The notes under the pieces are model-generated. The model was not told where the DNA came from and did no database searches. It was given only the letters and a program-made list of their open reading frames with translations. From Prochloron sp. SulCav_FS08_3_32_3330 (GTDB taxonomy: Bacteria; Cyanobacteriota; Cyanobacteriia; Cyanobacteriales; DYNF01), in the NCBI GenBank assembly GCA_020721205.1, contig DYNF01000021.1, positions 1-53,680 of the forward strand: a DNA stretch of 53,680 bases, read 5' to 3'. Position 1 is the stretch's first letter, and every line of letters starts with the position of its first letter. A program made the position numbers and the translations under genes. Shown piece by piece: positions 52,848 through 53,680 of the stretch.

Positions 52848-53181
52848 AGGAGAAATTTGGCTTTATAATGCCGATCCTACAGTGGGCGATGAAATTGCTA
52901 AAACTCGTCCTTGTGTAATTGTCAGTAATGATGAAATTGGTATTTTAAGATTAAAAGTTATTGTACCGATTACTGGATGGAATGATCTATTTGATCAAGT
53001 TCCTTGGATGGTGAAAATTGAACCGACACCAGAAAATAATTTAAGTAAATTATCAGCAATAGATACATTTCAACTACGTTCAGTTTCAGAACAAAGATTA
53101 ATCAAAAAAGTGGGCAATATTACTGATGAAATTATGACAAAGATTAGCAATGCTTTGGCAATTGTTTTAAAAATTGATTAA
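52840..53181 (+). CDS. MazF/PemK-family toxin
   Basis: 113 residues from ATG 52840; ATGs at 52834 and 52825 also lie inside the antitoxin gene. MLRGEIWLYNADPTVGDEIAKTRPCVIVSN is the MazF/PemK start, followed by LKVIVPITGW, KLSAIDTFQLRSVSEQRL and a C-terminal helix. Members are sequence-specific mRNA endoribonucleases held by the partner antitoxin. All core motifs (GEIW, RP, DxFQxR) look intact. Confidence 0.92.
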   Translation: MLRGEIWLYNADPTVGDEIAKTRPCVIVSNDEIGILRLKVIVPITGWNDLFDQVPWMVKIEPTPENNLSKLSAIDTFQLRSVSEQRLIKKVGNITDEIMTKISNALAIVLKID

Positions 53182-53225
53182 AATTAAAGATGAGGTATAA
53201 TTAAAGTTAATTAATTAAAATAGAG
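53174..53225 (+). promoter_or_regulatory. Shared promoter/operator segment, copy 2 (second TA operon)
   Basis: TTGATT (53174-53179), a 17-bp spacer and TATAAT (53197-53202), then the same TTAATTAATTAA palindrome as copy 1. The 36-nt block 53190-53225 equals 52525-52560 exactly. Confidence 0.65.
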
Positions 53226-53243
53226 GAAAAACTTTTAACAACT

Positions 53244-53462
53244 ATGACTGAATTACTTGAACGTGCTATTGCTCAGTTAAAAATTAGACCTGTAGACCAA
53301 CAAAATGCGATCGCCACGATGATTTTAGAAGAATTAGAAGAAGAAGCAAAATGGGATCAATCTTTTGCTCGTTCTCCTGATCTATTAGCTAAACTTGCAT
53401 CAGAAGCGATGGCAGAATATCATACAGGTAAAACTCAAGAATTAGATCCAGAAAACTTGTGA
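53244..53462 (+). CDS. Antitoxin of RelE/ParE-like module
   Basis: 72 residues. MTELLERAIAQLKIRPVDQQ, ILEELEEEAKWDQSFARSPDLLAKLASEAMAEYHTGKTQEL is the well-known cyanobacterial antitoxin layout. It overlaps the toxin start by 4 nt (GTGA). Its toxin is truncated, so it may be an orphan. Confidence 0.87.
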   Translation: MTELLERAIAQLKIRPVDQQNAIATMILEELEEEAKWDQSFARSPDLLAKLASEAMAEYHTGKTQELDPENL

Positions 53463-53627
53463 AATCTCGTATAACAACTCAGTTTCGTCAAATGTTTGCT
53501 GATCTACCTAAGCAAGTTCAGGAACAAACTCGCAAAGCTTATAAACAATTTAAACAAGAGCCGAGTTATTCAAGTTTAAGATTTAAAAAAGTTCATCCTA
53601 AATTACCAATTTATTCTGTTAGGATTA
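53459..53627 (+). pseudogene. RelE/ParE-like toxin truncated by an IS200/IS605 element
   Basis: GTG start; 56 residues of toxin sequence (TQFRQMFADLPKQVQEQTRK ... RFKKVHPKLPIYSVRI). Intact relatives have about 85-90 residues and continue after SVRI with a beta strand bearing the catalytic region. Here the sequence runs into TTGACATACTCCCC, the right end of an IS element, and stops a few codons later. The inactivation is clear as long as the rest of the gene is not elsewhere; the remainder would lie beyond the right edge. Confidence 0.85.
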
Positions 53628-53680
53628 TTGACATACTCCCCCGTTAAGCCTTGCTGTAACAGGGGATTCTTAAATTCACA
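53628..53680 (-). mobile_element. IS200/IS605-family right end interrupting the toxin gene
   Basis: TTGACATACTCCCCCGTTA ... TAACAGGGGATTC; the reverse complement ends GGGGGAGTATGTCAA. A CCCC...GGGG hairpin just inside TCAA is the tnpB/omega-RNA right-end pattern, as at 18798-18827. The element body lies to the right, off the window, transcribed toward this end. Confidence 0.8.

Overview
The window is low-GC chromosomal DNA from a cyanobacterium. Octamers containing GCGATCGC (the HIP1 word of cyanobacterial genomes) recur on both strands. A Pam68-type photosystem II assembly gene directly follows rpsO. There is a pilM-pilN-pilO-pilQ cluster, several zinc-ribbon Ser/Thr kinases of the cyanobacterial type, and many short palindromic dispersed repeats. 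The AT-richness and gene set would fit a unicellular Geminocystis/Cyanobacterium/Crocosphaera-like genome; that placement is inference only.

Layout. 1-2.5 kb: a secreted TPR protein, an unknown conserved protein and sfsA, with a palindromic repeat array between the last two. 2.7-8.9 kb: a signalling operon of a 1608-residue hybrid kinase (CBS-PAS-GAF-HisKA-HATPase-REC-REC-Hpt), an overlapping REC-diguanylate cyclase and a HigA-like helix-turn-helix protein. 9.0-14.5 kb: a 24-bp tandem array, a TIGR03032/TPR/glycosyltransferase fusion, an orphan DndD-type ATPase and a DUF4126 membrane protein. 14.5-18.5 kb: two tandem Ser/Thr kinases, one with a beta-helix tail and one with an RDD membrane tail. 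18.57-18.83 kb: an IS200/IS605-derived remnant with an omega-RNA-like right end and no transposase gene. 19-26.8 kb: housekeeping genes rpsO, pam68, recF, ylqD-like, acyl-ACP/CoA synthetase, mntP and pheA. 27-28.1 kb: a small three-gene cluster with a retropepsin-like protease. 28.1-33.8 kb: a degenerate kinase/zinc-ribbon/propeller protein, polA and a rhodanese. 33.8-34.2 kb: a gene-free stretch that may hold a structured RNA. 34.2-37 kb: a redox-cysteine-less flavoprotein, cobD-like and HU. 37.3-42.3 kb: pilMNOQ. 42.5-49.2 kb: a lipoprotein solute-binding protein, a decayed UPF0175/DUF3368 toxin-antitoxin module, thrB, anmK, an unknown protein and a third Ser/Thr kinase. 49.3-53.7 kb: a TPR protein, an M48 protease, a coiled-coil protein, a nuclease pseudogene tail, a 228-bp MITE, and two toxin-antitoxin operons with the same promoter segment. 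The last toxin is cut by an IS200/IS605 right end.

The genes fall into three groups: core metabolism and replication or motility, sensory signalling, and accessory genes concentrated at 43.8-44.3 kb and 51.5-53.7 kb. No complete CRISPR, restriction or intact transposase gene is visible. The most notable signals are non-coding or repeat-driven: the TnpB-less omega-RNA-like remnant, dispersed repeats that have entered reading frames as added peptides (three genes), the exact 24-bp array, and the possible RNA gene near 33.9-34.2 kb. The orphan DndD and the collapsed toxin gene are the most notable coding oddities.
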